Of a stretch of 64,000 bases of DNA, positions 51,382-64,000 are shown one piece after another; positions within the stretch are counted from its first letter, which is position 1; every line of letters begins with the position of its first letter. The translations under genes were made by a program, and so were the position numbers. Below the pieces are notes generated by a model, which ran no database searches, was not told where the DNA came from, and worked only from the letters and a program-made list of their open reading frames with translations. This DNA comes from Tipula vernalis (Eukaryota; Arthropoda; Insecta; Diptera; Tipulidae), in NCBI GenBank assembly GCA_958295665.1, contig OY282558.1, positions 28,417,045-28,481,044 on the forward strand. Direction: 5' to 3'.

Positions 51382-53586
51382 CATGTAGAAGAAAGTTGAA
51401 CATTATTTGCCATCATGCCGCCACCAACATCGTTATATTCTATTTAAAGTGTGTAAGTTTAATTAGTAGTTTATCAAAAAACTTATTTAGCATTTAATTG
51501 AAGATCTGCGGGATGGTTAGTATATCGTCCACTTGGTGGTCAAATATGTTGCTAGATAATCCATGTTATACTTGCTACAAACATAAACAATTATTAATGT
51601 ATGTTCCCTGTTTAAGTTTAATTTATATGCACCGGGAGAATGCTTTTTTTGAAACGATACAAGATAATGTGGAATAATAACTACATATAAGGATAGATGT
51701 TAAAATGTTTCAATATTATTTAAAGCTGAATGTTTTCTGTGTGAAGTTTTCTTTAAGATACATATCAAACATAACTAATAATGATGAAAATAAATAAATA
51801 CAATGAATCAGCATGTTTATGTTCTCGCTCGTCTTATGAGGAGATACCCAATTAGTGGTGTTAAATTAAAAAATAAACAACGATTATTTGTGTTGTTTGT
51901 TATCGTTAAGCGCGAGAGGAAAAGGAAATGTGCATAAGACGTTTATATATACATATATAGACTTGTTGTTTGAGTTATTTATTTAACATAAATCTCAAAA
52001 ATTTGCGCAATTCATAATGTTTGACGGCGAGAATTGTAAAATCGGAATTTAAAATATGTTTCTGATTGCACTACCATCTCAGAACACTGTACCAAAACAT
52101 ATATACTTATAATGTGTTTATCGATGATCTGGTTGAACAGTGAAAAAAGGTTAGGCAACAGTTAAATTTTGTTCAATTTAAGTTAAACCATTCCATCTAT
52201 AGTGAGAAGTTATGCTTGATGGTGATGATTGCTACTTTAATATGCGATTTGACAACACCAAATGATTTAAATAAAGGTTTTGAAAATTCATTCTTCAAAG
52301 TCGCGCTAGTCTTTAAAATATGCGCCAAGGTGGTCCTTCAAAATGTTTGAATAAAATTTAAAATTAAGAAGAAAACCGGAATAGCATTTTAATACAACAT
52401 TGCTTGTCTTATTTACTTATTTATTATCTGTATTCAATTTTTATTTTTTATATTTTTATTGAAAATCACTTTGTTTTATAGAAATTGATCGTGTGGGTGA
52501 TAACGAATCTAAAATAAATAAATTAAAAACTTTAAAAAATATCTATTTTCAGTAGATTTTGTAATAAAATAAACTTTACCAAAAGGTGTCTTCTTTTTAT
52601 TTACGTTTGTGGTGTTATCTTGTCTCTAATTGAATTTCTTAGAAGACGGTTAATCATCTTGTTCGTTGTTGTCTATACTACTTGTATAACGGAGAGGATA
52701 AAATAGTAATAATTGTAGTAATAAAATAAATCAAATAAATTTTGAAAACTACCACAGAAATTCGAGCTGTATTATGTATATACAAAAATTATACGGGAGA
52801 TTGAGATACGCGACATGCTCAAGTTGTGCAAGAAGTCAAACAGATTTCTCGAGAACCGACATGTGTAATTTGTGATGAGTATTATATAAGTAATATATTC
52901 CAAGAATCAGTAGATCCGTACCACAAAATATGATTGATCTATTTACTACAACGAAGACCACCAAGAAATTGGTTTCTCTCCATATGACAAAATATTGGGG
53001 GATTATCCGAGTACGTAGAGTTTACATGAAGAATACATAATTAAAGTTAACAAAATATTTTAAAAAAATCATATCTAAGCAAAAAAGTAGAACCTTTATT
53101 ACCCACATTTAAGAATGAAGGATGCACAGCTTGATACAAAACATATATTTAGCTCCCGCTTTTAGATGTTTCATTTATTTTTAATTCTTTTAAAGTTGTT
53201 AAGAAAGTGTCATTTTCAATCTTGATTCCTACTGAACGTAACTTTTGAAATATGTGCTATTTTTAAATTTGGTTTCAAGATCGTTCTAACATAAAAGAAA
53301 TAAAAATGTCTAAATAGATAAATATTTTGTATTGTATACCATTAACAAAAAGAAAATGTCACATTGATTTTTGTATTTGAAATGTTTTACTATATATATA
53401 TGCAGAATAATAACCAACCGACCACCTTCATTGATATTCTTGAGTGTAGGTAGATAAAACAGAAATATCTAATTATACCAATGTATAATTAAAATTTCCA
53501 TGAACTAGGATTATAATGGGATATTAACTAATTATCACAACAGATAATAAAATTTATTTATAATTATTTATTAAGATTGACCCTCG
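51382..53586. other. unannotated A+T-rich DNA
   Basis: Nothing recognised. Confidence 0.45.
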
Positions 53587-53898
53587 ATGACTTCGGGATT
53601 ACCAGTCAAAAATAGAGAGAAGGTTCAGTCAAAAATTAAAAGGTATTATAACTCACTCAAAATTGTTTTAGGCGAAAATGCTTTTTCAAAAGCAAATTCA
53701 ATCAACAAACTAAAAAGAGATGCAGGTCAAAATTTTTTCACAGGGATTCTTTTTGGATTTGTGACTGAAATACCTTTTGAAAAGGGGAAATACCCTCGAA
53801 TTATGAACAAAGCAAATCCCGAAAAACACAAATTTAATTGCCAGGAAACCCCATTAGATTTTATTAAATACGACCAACTACAATTTGATAAGAAATGA
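53587..53898 (+). CDS. unrecognised 103-residue open frame
   Basis: A soluble, lysine-rich frame beginning MTSGLPVKNREKVQSKIKRY, with a central stretch NFFTGILFGFVTEIPF. It has no signal peptide or transmembrane-like segment and no motif I recognise. Its composition is less A+T-driven than the usual chance frames here. It could be a decayed exon, a small gene or chance. The nearest neighbours are transposon remnants about 0.8 kb downstream. Confidence 0.2.
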   Translation: MTSGLPVKNREKVQSKIKRYYNSLKIVLGENAFSKANSINKLKRDAGQNFFTGILFGFVTEIPFEKGKYPRIMNKANPEKHKFNCQETPLDFIKYDQLQFDKK

Positions 53899-54666
53899 TG
53901 GATGCCACATAATTTCTTATCATCCTTGCGCTTAGAGGACGAATACTAAGCGTCTTTTATTCATTTAAGTAAAGAAATCGATTTTGTCATTGATGTTTAT
54001 GATTCATATAGAATAAATATAATCACCAATTATTAAAATTTAAAATTAATAGAAACCAAAACAAGATACTGAGAAAATAATAGAATTACACATAAATTTA
54101 AAAAATAGGTTTTCAAATTTTTTATGAAATCGTTTTTTAATGATTTTGCTAATCTGGGTTGTTGGAATGATGTTCAAGCGCCAAAAATCGGTGATCACGT
54201 AATATCCTGCTTGGAATATTTAAGAGATATTTTCCTATACATAAGCTGAATCGATGTGGTGGCTAAGTAGGACGTTTTCGATAAGAGAAGCACGCAAATT
54301 TTATATTCTTTGCACCTTGTTGAATATGGTGGTAAGCGAGCCACATTTTGATAGAGGCCAAAATCATACTTTCATTTTTCTATCACAAAGATGTTTTATC
54401 AAATATTTGATCATATTTAGCTTTACGAAGCTAACTTGATAAAATACATTTTTTAAAAGGAATCATTCAACTCACACTATCATTTATCTTTGACAAAGAT
54501 ATTTGAAAAAACATCATTGACATAGAAAAATGATAGAGTGATTCTGGCCATAGTCATATTCTCAGCCAGTTTCTTTAACAGGAATATAAAAACTTTTTTT
54601 GTATGGTTTCAATTATTTTAATGTGTACGTCATAGTAGACAATACAACATTATTCCACTTGAGGTC
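53899..54666. other. unannotated DNA
   Basis: Nothing recognised. Confidence 0.4.
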
Positions 54667-55700
54667 TTATATAAGTGAAATATAGTGTAAATAAAAAAAG
54701 TTTGTGTATCGCTGAATTTTCCAGTACATCGCTTGACTAAGCCAAACATAGAGTTTTGCTTTAGCAATACAGTTATCGATCTGCCTATTAAAACTAACGT
54801 TTTCAACGAAGGTGACTCCTAAATCAGTAATCTCTTGTACTTCTTGATATTGAAGTGTAATGAGTTTTGATCGCACTACTCACTAAGTCTATTGAGGCCA
54901 TCTTGTAACTTGTCAGCACCACAAATTTGTTCAATCGTACGATAAATCTTTGCGTCATCAGCAAACGTGAGAACATTTGAGTTTTTAATGATCTTGGTTA
55001 TCCGATCAATGAAAACAATAAAAATCTAGAGTCCACTATTTGATCCTTGAGGAACACCAGATGTCACTTTGATAACGTTGGATTTCTTATTGCCAATTGC
55101 TACATATTGTAGACGGTTTGTTAAGTATGATTAAATAATGCATTCTATTGAAAATTTAAATGTAAATAGACTTTGGAGTGCTTTATGATGACATTAAGAA
55201 TCAAATGCCTTACTGAAATCCGTATAATACGTCTACTTGATAATGTTTCTCTATCTCCTTTATTACCTGGCTGGTGAATTCAACCAGGTTAGTAGATGTA
55301 GACCTACCAGGCATAAAGCCATGCTGGTTGACAGATAACTATATGTGTTATTAGTGTTGATTTAAAAGCGTTGCAAACAACTAGTTCAAATAATTTAGGA
55401 ATTGATGATTAAATTGATGTGTCATGTAACATGTGACGTCATCCCGTTTGCCTGATTTAAAGATTGGAATTATTTTAGAGATTTTCCATTTTTCGGGAAA
55501 CACAGCAGTGGTTAAGGAAAGATTGAACAGTTTGCACAATGGATTTACTAAAATACTCGCAAACGATTTTAACATATATGAGAATAAATCGTCCGGCCCA
55601 CATCCACCTCCAAAACACTTCAAAGCTGATAAAATGTCTTCATCAGATATGACTGGAGCAGTGATTGATACGTTGCTATTGCTTGTTTTATCAATATAAT
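54667..55700 (-). pseudogene. non-LTR retrotransposon reverse transcriptase remnant
   Basis: On the minus strand the frame at 55623-55381 gives GPDDLFSYMLKSFA, FPEKWKISKIIPIFKSGKR and a damaged YRPIS block. Further on, in other phases, GVPQGSNSG (about 55060) is followed by LTFADDAKIYRTI (about 54970) with the FADD catalytic motif. The frame at 54876-54667 gives ITDLGVTF and FNRQIDNCIAKA, the block after the palm. Several stops and frameshifts separate these pieces. It is a different family from the intact LINE. A possible zinc-knuckle lies upstream at 55870-55935 and may belong to the same or another element. Confidence 0.88.
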
Positions 55701-55869
55701 TAATATTGATGCTTGGTCAATAGACAGACTGATAAAATGCAGTTCTGGGGGCCCTTAAAGGAGTGTTGTTCGTCTTTTCGAGTCCTTGGGAGTTTCCCTA
55801 AGAGAAAATCTATTGGGAACTATTAGAATTAATATTATTATTTATTGATGTTACATATTCTCGAGATTA

Positions 55870-55935
55870 GTTAACACGTTGCCGTTTGAAACATTCAGAA
55901 ATTGTATGTCCTGACTGGCAACAACAACTGCAATG
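55870..55935 (-). pseudogene. possible CCHC zinc-knuckle remnant
   Basis: One minus-strand frame reads CSCCCQSGHTISECFKRQR, an exact C-X2-C-X4-H-X4-C pattern as in retroelement gag/ORF1 proteins. The surrounding frame is broken, so this is only a fragment. Confidence 0.35.
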
Positions 55936-56129
55936 TTATCCAACATCCTTGCGTCAGATGGTCACAGAAAACAATTTTAAATTCTGCATCTACACTAACC
56001 AAACAAACCTCTCGTTTATACCACCTATGAAGATCGTTTACTTATTGAGAAAATTTGTGAATTAATGAAAATCTATCAAAATATGTCATATGTTTATAAT
56101 TTATAATATACACAATAAATATAATATAA

Positions 56130-56277
56130 TAAGATTTTATATAGTAAAACACAATATTTTAGTTTTGTCAATTTCTTTAACGTGAAACGATCGTAATTTC
56201 ATTTACAAATAAAATAAACATCACGTTAAAGACAGTGCCAAAACCAAAATATATTGTGTTTTATTATATAAAATCTT
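56130..56277. repeat. hairpin-type inverted repeat, 148 bp
   Basis: AAGATTTTATATAGTAAAAC and ACAATATTTTAGTTTTG, then TCTTTAACGTGA on the left, are mirrored on the right. Arms are about 55 bp with few mismatches and a spacer of about 35 bp. Likely a small foldback MITE. Confidence 0.75.
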
Positions 56278-57997
56278 TTTATTTTGTGATATTAGTCCAC
56301 GAGTAAACAACTAATATGTTAAATAATATAATATATTTGGATATAAAAACCCTATATGTTATACCTATATAAATACCGCTCGGTGTCAAGAAATTTGCAT
56401 AATCCAAAGGATGATTTGTAAATAGCAAATATAGTCAGCACCCTTTCATCTGCATATGTTTCAAATTATATCTGTTTTTGTTAAAAGGCTTTCAGTTAAA
56501 GATTTTTTCTCAAATTTGAAACACAGACCATATCTAAATCTATCAACCAAAAAACCTAAAATTTTATCCAATAATTCATCTTTCTATTTTGTATTTATAA
56601 TTTACATGTTTTTCCATTTAAAACATTTCTTAAAACTAATAAATTTCATTCTATTATTCTATACCGCCTCTTAATGTAATAAGCAAATCTCATTTCTTTA
56701 GGCTAGAACACAGCACAATATAAAAGTTATGTAAAAAAGTCGCATGCTGTTCACAAGAAGGCACAATAAATTTTCTTATTCAGCCTTTCTTCAACATTTT
56801 GTCGTTATAAAAAAATATTCAAGCGCAGCACAAACATAAAAACAATGATTGGGAAATTCGAAACTTTGGATTGTGTCTGATTATGTTCACCTGCTGTGGG
56901 TTTGATGTTTCACATTTTATTGATTTCTAGATTTTTAGTTTTATGTAAGTTTATGACGTCTTTTTAGGTACAGAAGGCTTGAAAATAAAAAATAAATTTC
57001 TTTTTTATTATTGATAAGAATTTTTAAATATTTTGTTTTATTAATATTTTATCATTATATTGTTGTTGCTTTTTCAACAAATACCATAAATTTATTTAAT
57101 AAAAAGAATTAGAAAATTATGAATATTAAAAAAATATTGTTATCTTTCGGAAATGATTCAAAAGGTCTATATTGATTTTATGTAATTATTAGTACATGGG
57201 ATAGACAAAGGGTTATCAATGTTGTGGGATTTATATTCTTATTGGCGGCGGAATTTAAAACAACACCAAAACCTTGAGAGAATTTTTTCGAATGTATTAG
57301 GGATTGTGAACTTATACATTTAAGTTATTTAATACGTAAATTATTTAAGAAATGAGGGCGATTAATTGTTGTCGCAGTAAATAATAATGTAACAAATTTG
57401 TTTTAATAAACACGTTTAATAAACGGTGTTATTTCTAACAATCATCTTTTTATCACAGAAACATTTATCAGTCCATTTACTATAACTTTTGCCTTAATAA
57501 TAATATTTATACAATTTAACTACACCTAAAATGACCAAACACGGGTCGGTCTTCCGTCTATATAAATGCAAACTTAAAAAAATATATATTAATATTTTCG
57601 ACGCTATTTATTTTTTATGTGCAGCCTGAAATTTGTCCCTTTACAAAGAAAAAATTAAATATTCAAAATGATAGAAATGGAGGAGGTATGCGGAATTATT
57701 AGTTACACGGGCATCTTACTTAAGTATTTTTATTAATCGATTTTAAATGTGAAAACATCTTTAGCGGTGGTAAGTCAAAAATTTCATGTAAAAAAGGAAC
57801 GGAAAATCCGGAATGACGAAATTACAAGTTATATATGTACATACGAGAAAAACGAACACAAAATGAACCGAACTTGCACACTCTATAAATGAAATTACAA
57901 TTTCCGTCGGATTAAAATGGAAAGGCAAAAAAGTTATCGATGTGTAGTGTAAATGATTGAAAAAATTCATCATCTTAGCGAGCTGTGAAAATGACAC
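56278..57997. other. unannotated A+T-rich DNA
   Basis: Nothing recognised. Confidence 0.45.
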
Positions 57998-58220
57998 TTA
58001 AGGTTCAAACGCAATGACATCCGTTGCGTTCCAATCGGTTTTTTCGTTCCAGTTTACTCTATATTTATGAATGTATATCGGAGTCTTCAATACTAAGAAC
58101 GAATGAGAATAAAACGAATATCATATTAGGATAAAATGATAAACTTTTGAGCATTCGAAACATCCAAGGCGAATTAGATAAAAAGCAAACGGAACGGACG
58201 TCATTGTGTTTGAGCCTTAA
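57998..58220. mobile_element. TTAA-flanked MITE
   Basis: TTAA occurs at both ends (57998-58001 and 58217-58220). The termini GGTTCAAACGCAATGACATC and, inverted, GGCTCAAACACAATGACGTC share about 27 of 31 positions with the following bases. The TTAA duplication suggests piggyBac-like mobilisation, but the terminal bases are not the usual piggyBac CCC, so the superfamily is open. Confidence 0.7.
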
Positions 58221-60499
58221 TGCATTGATATACAATAAAATAAAAATGTTGAAATGGTTTAATCGGTATACTATATTTAGTATTGCTCATGCTGTTGCTG
58301 AGTTTCGTTATCCGGGAGTGTAGGAAACAAAAACTATAAAAGTGGTAAACAGATTCGAATGACATTCTCTAGCGATTTCACTTTGCTTTGTTCAGCGGAT
58401 TGAACCCCGGTAGACTTTTGAAAATGGAAGTAATGGTGTTAAAGCGTACAAGGCAGGTTTAGATGATTAACTTAACAGAATTGTACTATATTAAAATTTA
58501 GTCGTTTGTATTTTTCTTTGTCAACAAATACATAAATTATAAATTTCAATTTTTAATTAAACATTTAATATCGCTAAGGTTCGTCCTCCAAACCCAATAT
58601 AGAATAACTTATTGGCTTTTTAAACCAAAAATGTAACGCAATTTAAATACTGAGTAGCCGTCTATATGTACTTATAAATAAAGGTTTTCATATAATACTT
58701 TTGCGAGTTGAGCGTGAACTCGTCCGTTGTTTTTTTTTATAGTAGTAATACAAAGATTCATCTTCACGAAAGATAGACTTGGCAGTCGCACGAATTTTGT
58801 AACATTAAATAAGTACAACGTACTATGTTACTTATGTAACCTATGCTTTCGATGATGATTTTTAAATTTAAATTATATAATTTCATGGCACAACGATTTC
58901 TCAATTGACACACGATTTATGATGAAAACCCAAATGTTTCAATTATATTGTGAACGTTTCACTTATTATTTTTGTTGATCTGTACAAGTTAATTATTTTT
59001 TGTGTTGCTAATTATTATAAATATTACAGGACTATTGTATCGCAGAAAAAAAATCGTGTCTAACTCGTGTGAAAACGTGTAATTGCAATACTCAAGTGAT
59101 TACAGCCCTCGCTATCGCTCAAGCTGCAAATTTCCCTTTCGTATTCCAATGACTCGTTTTCTTCACTTGTTATATTGTACAATATACTATTATGTGAATT
59201 GCAATAAGCTAAAATGTGTAGTGATTTAATCGAAAAAACTGTCGATTTTGTACTTTACTTTTTATAATTTATTTTTTAAAAATAAACATAATTTTACGCT
59301 TGAAAATCAAACATTATAGAAACCTATTTGACATATTATATTCTTTCCTTACGGTAATTTGCAAATGTGCAATTGTTTACGCACACAACTATTAGACAAA
59401 ACTACTTTTCAATAGGAACATGTTTTATTTATAAATACATTTAGTTTGTATTTTATAAAATATACACAATGGACGAAGTTAAGTAAGTTGTTTTTTACAT
59501 GTCATGTAATTTAGAGTTTTAGATTACTGGTTTGATAAAAAGATTGTATTGCTAATTAATTGTTAATTTATGTATTAGGCCACTTACTGGCAAATCAACA
59601 GATATCATATATGAATTTTAAAAAAAACGTAGTTATACATAATTTATACAAACAATGTTTACCGCAAGCGCCAAATTCCTTCAAAATCCAAACCAAACAC
59701 TGCAAAATCTTGCACAAGACAAATGTCATTTCGTAAAGACCGTAATCATTATACCCAATAACAAAGCAACGCGGGATAACTAAAATAAACAAAAAAAAAC
59801 AAAAAAATAGCAATAAAACGACTCTTTTGTGAATTATGAGACCATAAAATTATGTTAAAATTCGCATCAGGAGATTTTTTTATGAATTTTTCTTTAATCT
59901 TACTTACATCCAACATTATATTAAGATTCGTTCTGTTCACAAAAATTCATATTTTTATAAATAATAAATATTAAGTTTTGGTTTAGTTTTTAATTTATGA
60001 GTTTGAAATATTTTGAAATAAAAATATGTAAATATTTAAATATATATCTATACATAATTAGCTACTGATGATGTGTCGCAAGAAGATGACTTTATATTGA
60101 TTTTATTGCAGCGAAGGTACAAAACAGTTTCCACGAAAATGCGCATATGACAAACAACAGACTATTCCAATTAAAAATAATAATGGTTTTAATATGGCCC
60201 TTAGTCAAAGTGATGTATGTGCTGTGTTAAAAATTGTGCGGTATTCCAGCTCGGTACCACCACAATTGGTGGCAGCGGAGGGATACGGCACAAGCTTTAT
60301 TTATTTCTGATATATTTACAATAGAATAAGTACTGAATAATTTTTAATTAATGAAGGTGCTACTTCTTGAGGATGACAGACGAGTTCTGAGTCATCGACA
60401 GCATTAATTTTAATCGTCAATTCTTTTTCTTAAGGAGGTGATTTTTTTCACAGAATGAGAACAACTCAACCTAAGCTGAACTCACGAAACTGCCAATTC
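58221..60499. other. unannotated A+T-rich DNA
   Basis: No gene recognised. Confidence 0.45.
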
Positions 60500-61075
60500 C
60501 TTAGAAGAAATTGCAGACCTCGGTCATGTGGTTGCGTTCAATGGCGTCAGACCATATGAGAATAAAATTTTAGTTGTAGACAATTTTCCAATACGAAAAA
60601 GTACAACAGAAATTAAGTCTTTCTTAGGTTTCGTAGGCTATTTTCGTAGATTTATTTCAAATTTCGCCGGAAGCAAAGCCACCTACCACCTTATTAAAGA
60701 AAAATCAAAATTTCGTGTGGGACACGTTAATGTCAAGACTCATTTATCAAACTTAAAACAGCAATTTTATTAGCTTTCCTATACTACAAATGTTGTCACA
60801 AATGATTGATTCGCGTGATCTCCCTATTGTTTACGCAAGTCGTAGACTCAATAAAGCCGAACAAACTTATGCGACAATTGAAAAGGAATGATTGGCTTTT
60901 GTGTGGTCAGTGAATCATTTATATAAACCCCTTATTTGGATATGTAGTTTAGAAAATCCTTTGTCACATTTAATGCTATGGAAAATTAGAGTCGACGAAT
61001 ATGATTGTAGCATTATATATAGTAGAATCACTACTAATGAAAATCCTAACATTACATTTGAATGAAACGTGTTTA
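60500..61075 (+). pseudogene. Ty3/gypsy reverse transcriptase-RNase H remnant
   Basis: The frame at 60528-60773, which stays open slightly upstream (NSLEEIADLGHVV), reads NKILVVDNFPIRK and then STTEIKSFLGFVGYFRRFI, the connection between gypsy reverse transcriptase and RNase H. After a frameshift, VYASRRLNKAEQTYATIEKE (about 60830-60890) is the RNase H block containing its catalytic glutamate region. IRVDEYDCSIIYSR (about 60990) matches the end of RNase H. The palm with its YMDD-type motif and the integrase are absent. No LTRs were found. Confidence 0.85.
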
Positions 61076-61283
61076 CTCAGGAACAACCTTGGAAATGAAA
61101 CCAAATAACGTCTACAGTTGATCAAAATACCGCTGGATTAATAAAAAATACCAATAATAGTGGAAATACTGAAGTGAATAGATCTATAACGTCGCTCACC
61201 TACGATGATGACTGCGATGCGATGATTTAAAATACAGATTGCAAAATTTATTTTCAATAGCCAGGATTAATTTATTAAGTTCG

Positions 61284-61309
61284 TTTTTTTTTTTTTTTTT
61301 TTTTTTTTT
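61284..61309. repeat. poly(T) tract, 26 nt
   Basis: May be the tail of a minus-strand retroposed sequence, but no 5' body could be identified to its right. Frames flanking it (61275-61557) match nothing. Confidence 0.7.
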
Positions 61310-61566
61310 GTAAAATTAATTTTTGTAAATCTATCGTAAATTTTAAAAATTCTAATTTGCAACCGCCGTTGCTGTTTATCGTTAAGGAAAACCCAGTAAG
61401 ACTCGGGAGTTGCGGTTTAATTGGAGAATGCAGAGATTCAAATGTGGGAAACCCTGATGAAATAATTCGAGATGAAGATGCGGACTGCCTAATCGAACTT
61501 AATGGCTGGTGCCGTGATCGTGGCGTAACGACTGTAATTTTCATATTATATTATTAAACTCTTTTA

Positions 61567-61612
61567 GTGCATCTCTGTTATGAATGAGCTCCTGCTCAAA
61601 ACAGAATGTGCC
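61567..61612 (-). repeat. 46-nt dispersed stem-loop, copy 3
   Basis: On the minus strand it starts GGCACATTCTG, then TTTTGAGC-AGGA-GCTCATTCATAA, then CAGAGATGCAC. The inner GAGC/GCTC hairpin and flanking TTTT and ATTCATAA are identical to copy 1. The bases just outside (CTGTT/AACAG) differ from copy 1 but still pair. Confidence 0.6.
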
Positions 61613-64000
61613 AAAAGTTTGTACTAAATCAATAATAATAAATAAACTGCGAAATAAACTGCGAAACTGCGAAAAAAAAATATGGACGAAATGGTCTATT
61701 TAAGGATAAAGGTTTAGGGGAAAACAAATTCAACAGATAGTCGTATATGACCAGCTCTGAATGCGAAAATGTTTTTATAGCTGCAGGCGTAATTCTAAAT
61801 AAATTGTGAACAAGACCTTATTATCAAACTTTGGATGCTCTCTGATTTTTAAGAAATTAATTCGAAGGAGACCAATCGTCCTATTAAAAATACAAACATT
61901 ATAATATTGTAATATTATAAATATTAGTATAAAATGACTAGCCCTAATTATTAATTAAATGTACATGAATGGTAAGCCGTCACTTTATAAGAAAACCAGT
62001 TTTATTACGGTATTTATCCTGGTATTAAGATTCTATAATACCGAAATACCGGTATCGACTTTTGCTATGATATTGGATTCCCTAATCTTGAAAGACAGCT
62101 TACGAAAATATATATATATCAGCTTCTGAAAATAAAGTCAACCATTTTTTTTGTGATATGCTTACTAGGAATCACGGGGAATATGCTTAGTATCTCCAAT
62201 AACCAACAACCGCACTGTCCTTTAATACCAATTGGTACCTAATATAAGTAGTTATAATTTCCGTATAAACAATTAATTGAATTATCTATTGAACTCCTTA
62301 TTTACTTGAATCGAATGCGCCTTTTAGTAAATTTTTCAAATCCGATTTCAAGTGCGATACAAATCGATTTCTGTTTGGAAAATGGACAAATTACTAAGAA
62401 TGGTTTCCCTTTTCCTCTAAGAGGTTGTCATCGAACGCTGAATAAAAGAAGTAAGCACTTTCTGCTTATATGCTAAGTGACTGTGACCAAATATACGTTT
62501 AATTTTCATTCCTTATTGTGAGATGATTATATTTTCTGTTCAATTGTTTACTATGGTTGTTAACAATTGTTTTTAGATTTACCAAAATTTACTAGTTTCC
62601 GCTTGTTTAAGGCGAAAATACCAACAATTGTTGTTTACTTGTAAACTCCCAAAGCAGAATTACATGATGCAGTGCTGCAATTGGCAGATTTAGTATTTTG
62701 TTTCGTTTTCTGTACATTTTACATAAAATTAATTACATTTAAGCAAACCAACATAATACGTAAAAACATTTCAGAAAATTTGGACGTCTGTCTACAAAGT
62801 AACCAAAAATTAAGAAAGTAAATATCCTAAATATTTTTGAGAAATTCAATGATTTTTGAATTAGATATACATACTACAGACATTCCTAATTAAATGCACA
62901 AGAAATATTTGAAAGTATTTGACTCGCTCTTTCACTAAATAGAAACTGTTGGCTAAAGAAGAGGCTGAATCTTATTACTAAAATCAATAATGATGTTGCA
63001 ATTTCCAAAGTCACCGCTGTTGCTTCTGTTCCCAATTATCAATTATAATAAAGAAACAGGAGCCGCTAGCCACGTTCGCCTTGCAATAAGACCTGAAAAA
63101 TTTACGATTAATATAGTTTCAATTTCAAATGATTTTAGAACAAATTTCTTTTACTTATCTTTTTCCTTTTCTGTTGAGTGGAACAAAATAAAAATGTCAT
63201 GAATGAAACATTTTAAGAAGTTAAGAATTTTTATTGTTATTCAAAAATACAGTTTTATTATTTTGTCACAACAAAACAAAATCTAGGTAAAGCCGCACTT
63301 CATTCTCAAATTTATGATATTTTTTATGGTTCACGGTCAACAATGTGAATTGAACTCGAAAGCAAACCTTTGTCTTATTTTATTTGGAATTATACGTGTA
63401 CACAAAAATGCACACTTTTTGATTTATGATTTAAGTTTTATTAATGATGAGAGCAATGTAATAATTAAATTGGCCATATGCACAGCTATAATACCAAAAT
63501 ATATTTAAAGTGCTTAATAAAAATTAAGTTTTTTTATACACGTACCTAGTAATGATTATATGATAAAAGCTATAAAATACCGCAAATAAAAATCTTAAAG
63601 AAATAATATAAAAAAGTTTATTATTGACAATTACACCACACTTAGCTCAGAGGCAAAAACCACTTATTTAGAAATATTTGTGCTAAATTATTTCACGTAC
63701 ATACATAAAAATAAATTACAAATATGATTACACATGATTGTTGGTGCGCACATTATGGAATGGTGGATATAATCTACCTAAATTAATGTATAAAAACTGC
63801 ATGATGTATTGTAATGCCACGATTTTGGAAAGTACTAAAAGTACCAACTAAGAATTTATTATCTCCTCCTTCGTATCACTGTAATTAGTGGCAGGGTAAT
63901 TTAAGTTGTCACGATTTATCAATTTAAATTCTGATACAAACTTTAGTGTACTAATTTCATTGACACATTGTTATATTGTCAGATAATATTAATAATAAAT
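61613..64000. other. unannotated A+T-rich DNA
   Basis: Apart from a short ACCGG/TACCG-rich block with a hAT-like inverted end (about 62000-62084), nothing is recognised. Frames at 62990-63202 and 63314-63508 lack any family signature. Confidence 0.4.

Overview
The window is A+T-rich eukaryotic, non-coding-dominated DNA. It lacks bacterial operons, rRNA, tRNA and CRISPR, and I found no convincing intact host gene. The mixture of transposable elements (Jockey-type LINE, Ty3/gypsy, BEL/Pao, mariner, Tc1, pogo-like and CACTA-like elements) and the long (AT)n microsatellites indicate an animal, most likely an insect or other arthropod. The species cannot be read from the sequence.

Layout. 1-9.4 kb: mostly unannotated A+T-rich DNA, with a 108-bp tandem repeat directly beside a decayed Ty3/gypsy integrase (1.6-3.0 kb) and a foldback element (7.4-7.8 kb). 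9.4-21.1 kb: several non-autonomous DNA transposons (a 1.4-kb long-TIR element, a TAA-flanked Harbinger-like element, a small MITE and a pogo-like MITE), a second inverted block of the 108-bp repeat, and a dead LINE reverse transcriptase (18.4-19.2 kb). 21.6-34.3 kb: the most interesting region, described below. 34.3-45.5 kb: a TA-flanked MITE, a CATCATACCA minisatellite, a LINE endonuclease scrap, a dead Tc1 element with both termini, and a rearranged mariner. 45.5-64 kb: BEL/Pao integrase scraps, two (AT)n tracts, a dead LINE RT, a hairpin element, a TTAA-flanked MITE and a Ty3/gypsy RT-RNase H scrap.

Central element. From 21604 to 34276 I propose one 12.7-kb CACTA/EnSpm-like DNA transposon. 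Its termini start CACGGTTAAAAA, form an imperfect inverted repeat of about 30 bp, are flanked by TG on both sides, and carry subterminal TATCC repeats. Inside it, on the minus strand, are a carboxy-terminal transposase-like fragment (33.1-34.0 kb) and an eight-exon gene relic resembling the animal 'SAM domain-containing protein 3-like' family (27.1-29.8 kb). The gene relic is broken by one frameshift and three nonsense codons. A Jockey-clade LINE with both ORFs open (22.35-26.63 kb) has inserted into this element, so the DNA transposon is older than the LINE insertion.

The only features that look capable of making intact protein are the two LINE ORFs: ORF1, a nucleic-acid-binding gag-like protein, and ORF2, an endonuclease plus reverse transcriptase. 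They would act together in target-primed reverse transcription. Everything else coding is fragmentary. A 46-nt stem-loop repeated three times and the 108-bp repeat are unexplained dispersed sequences.
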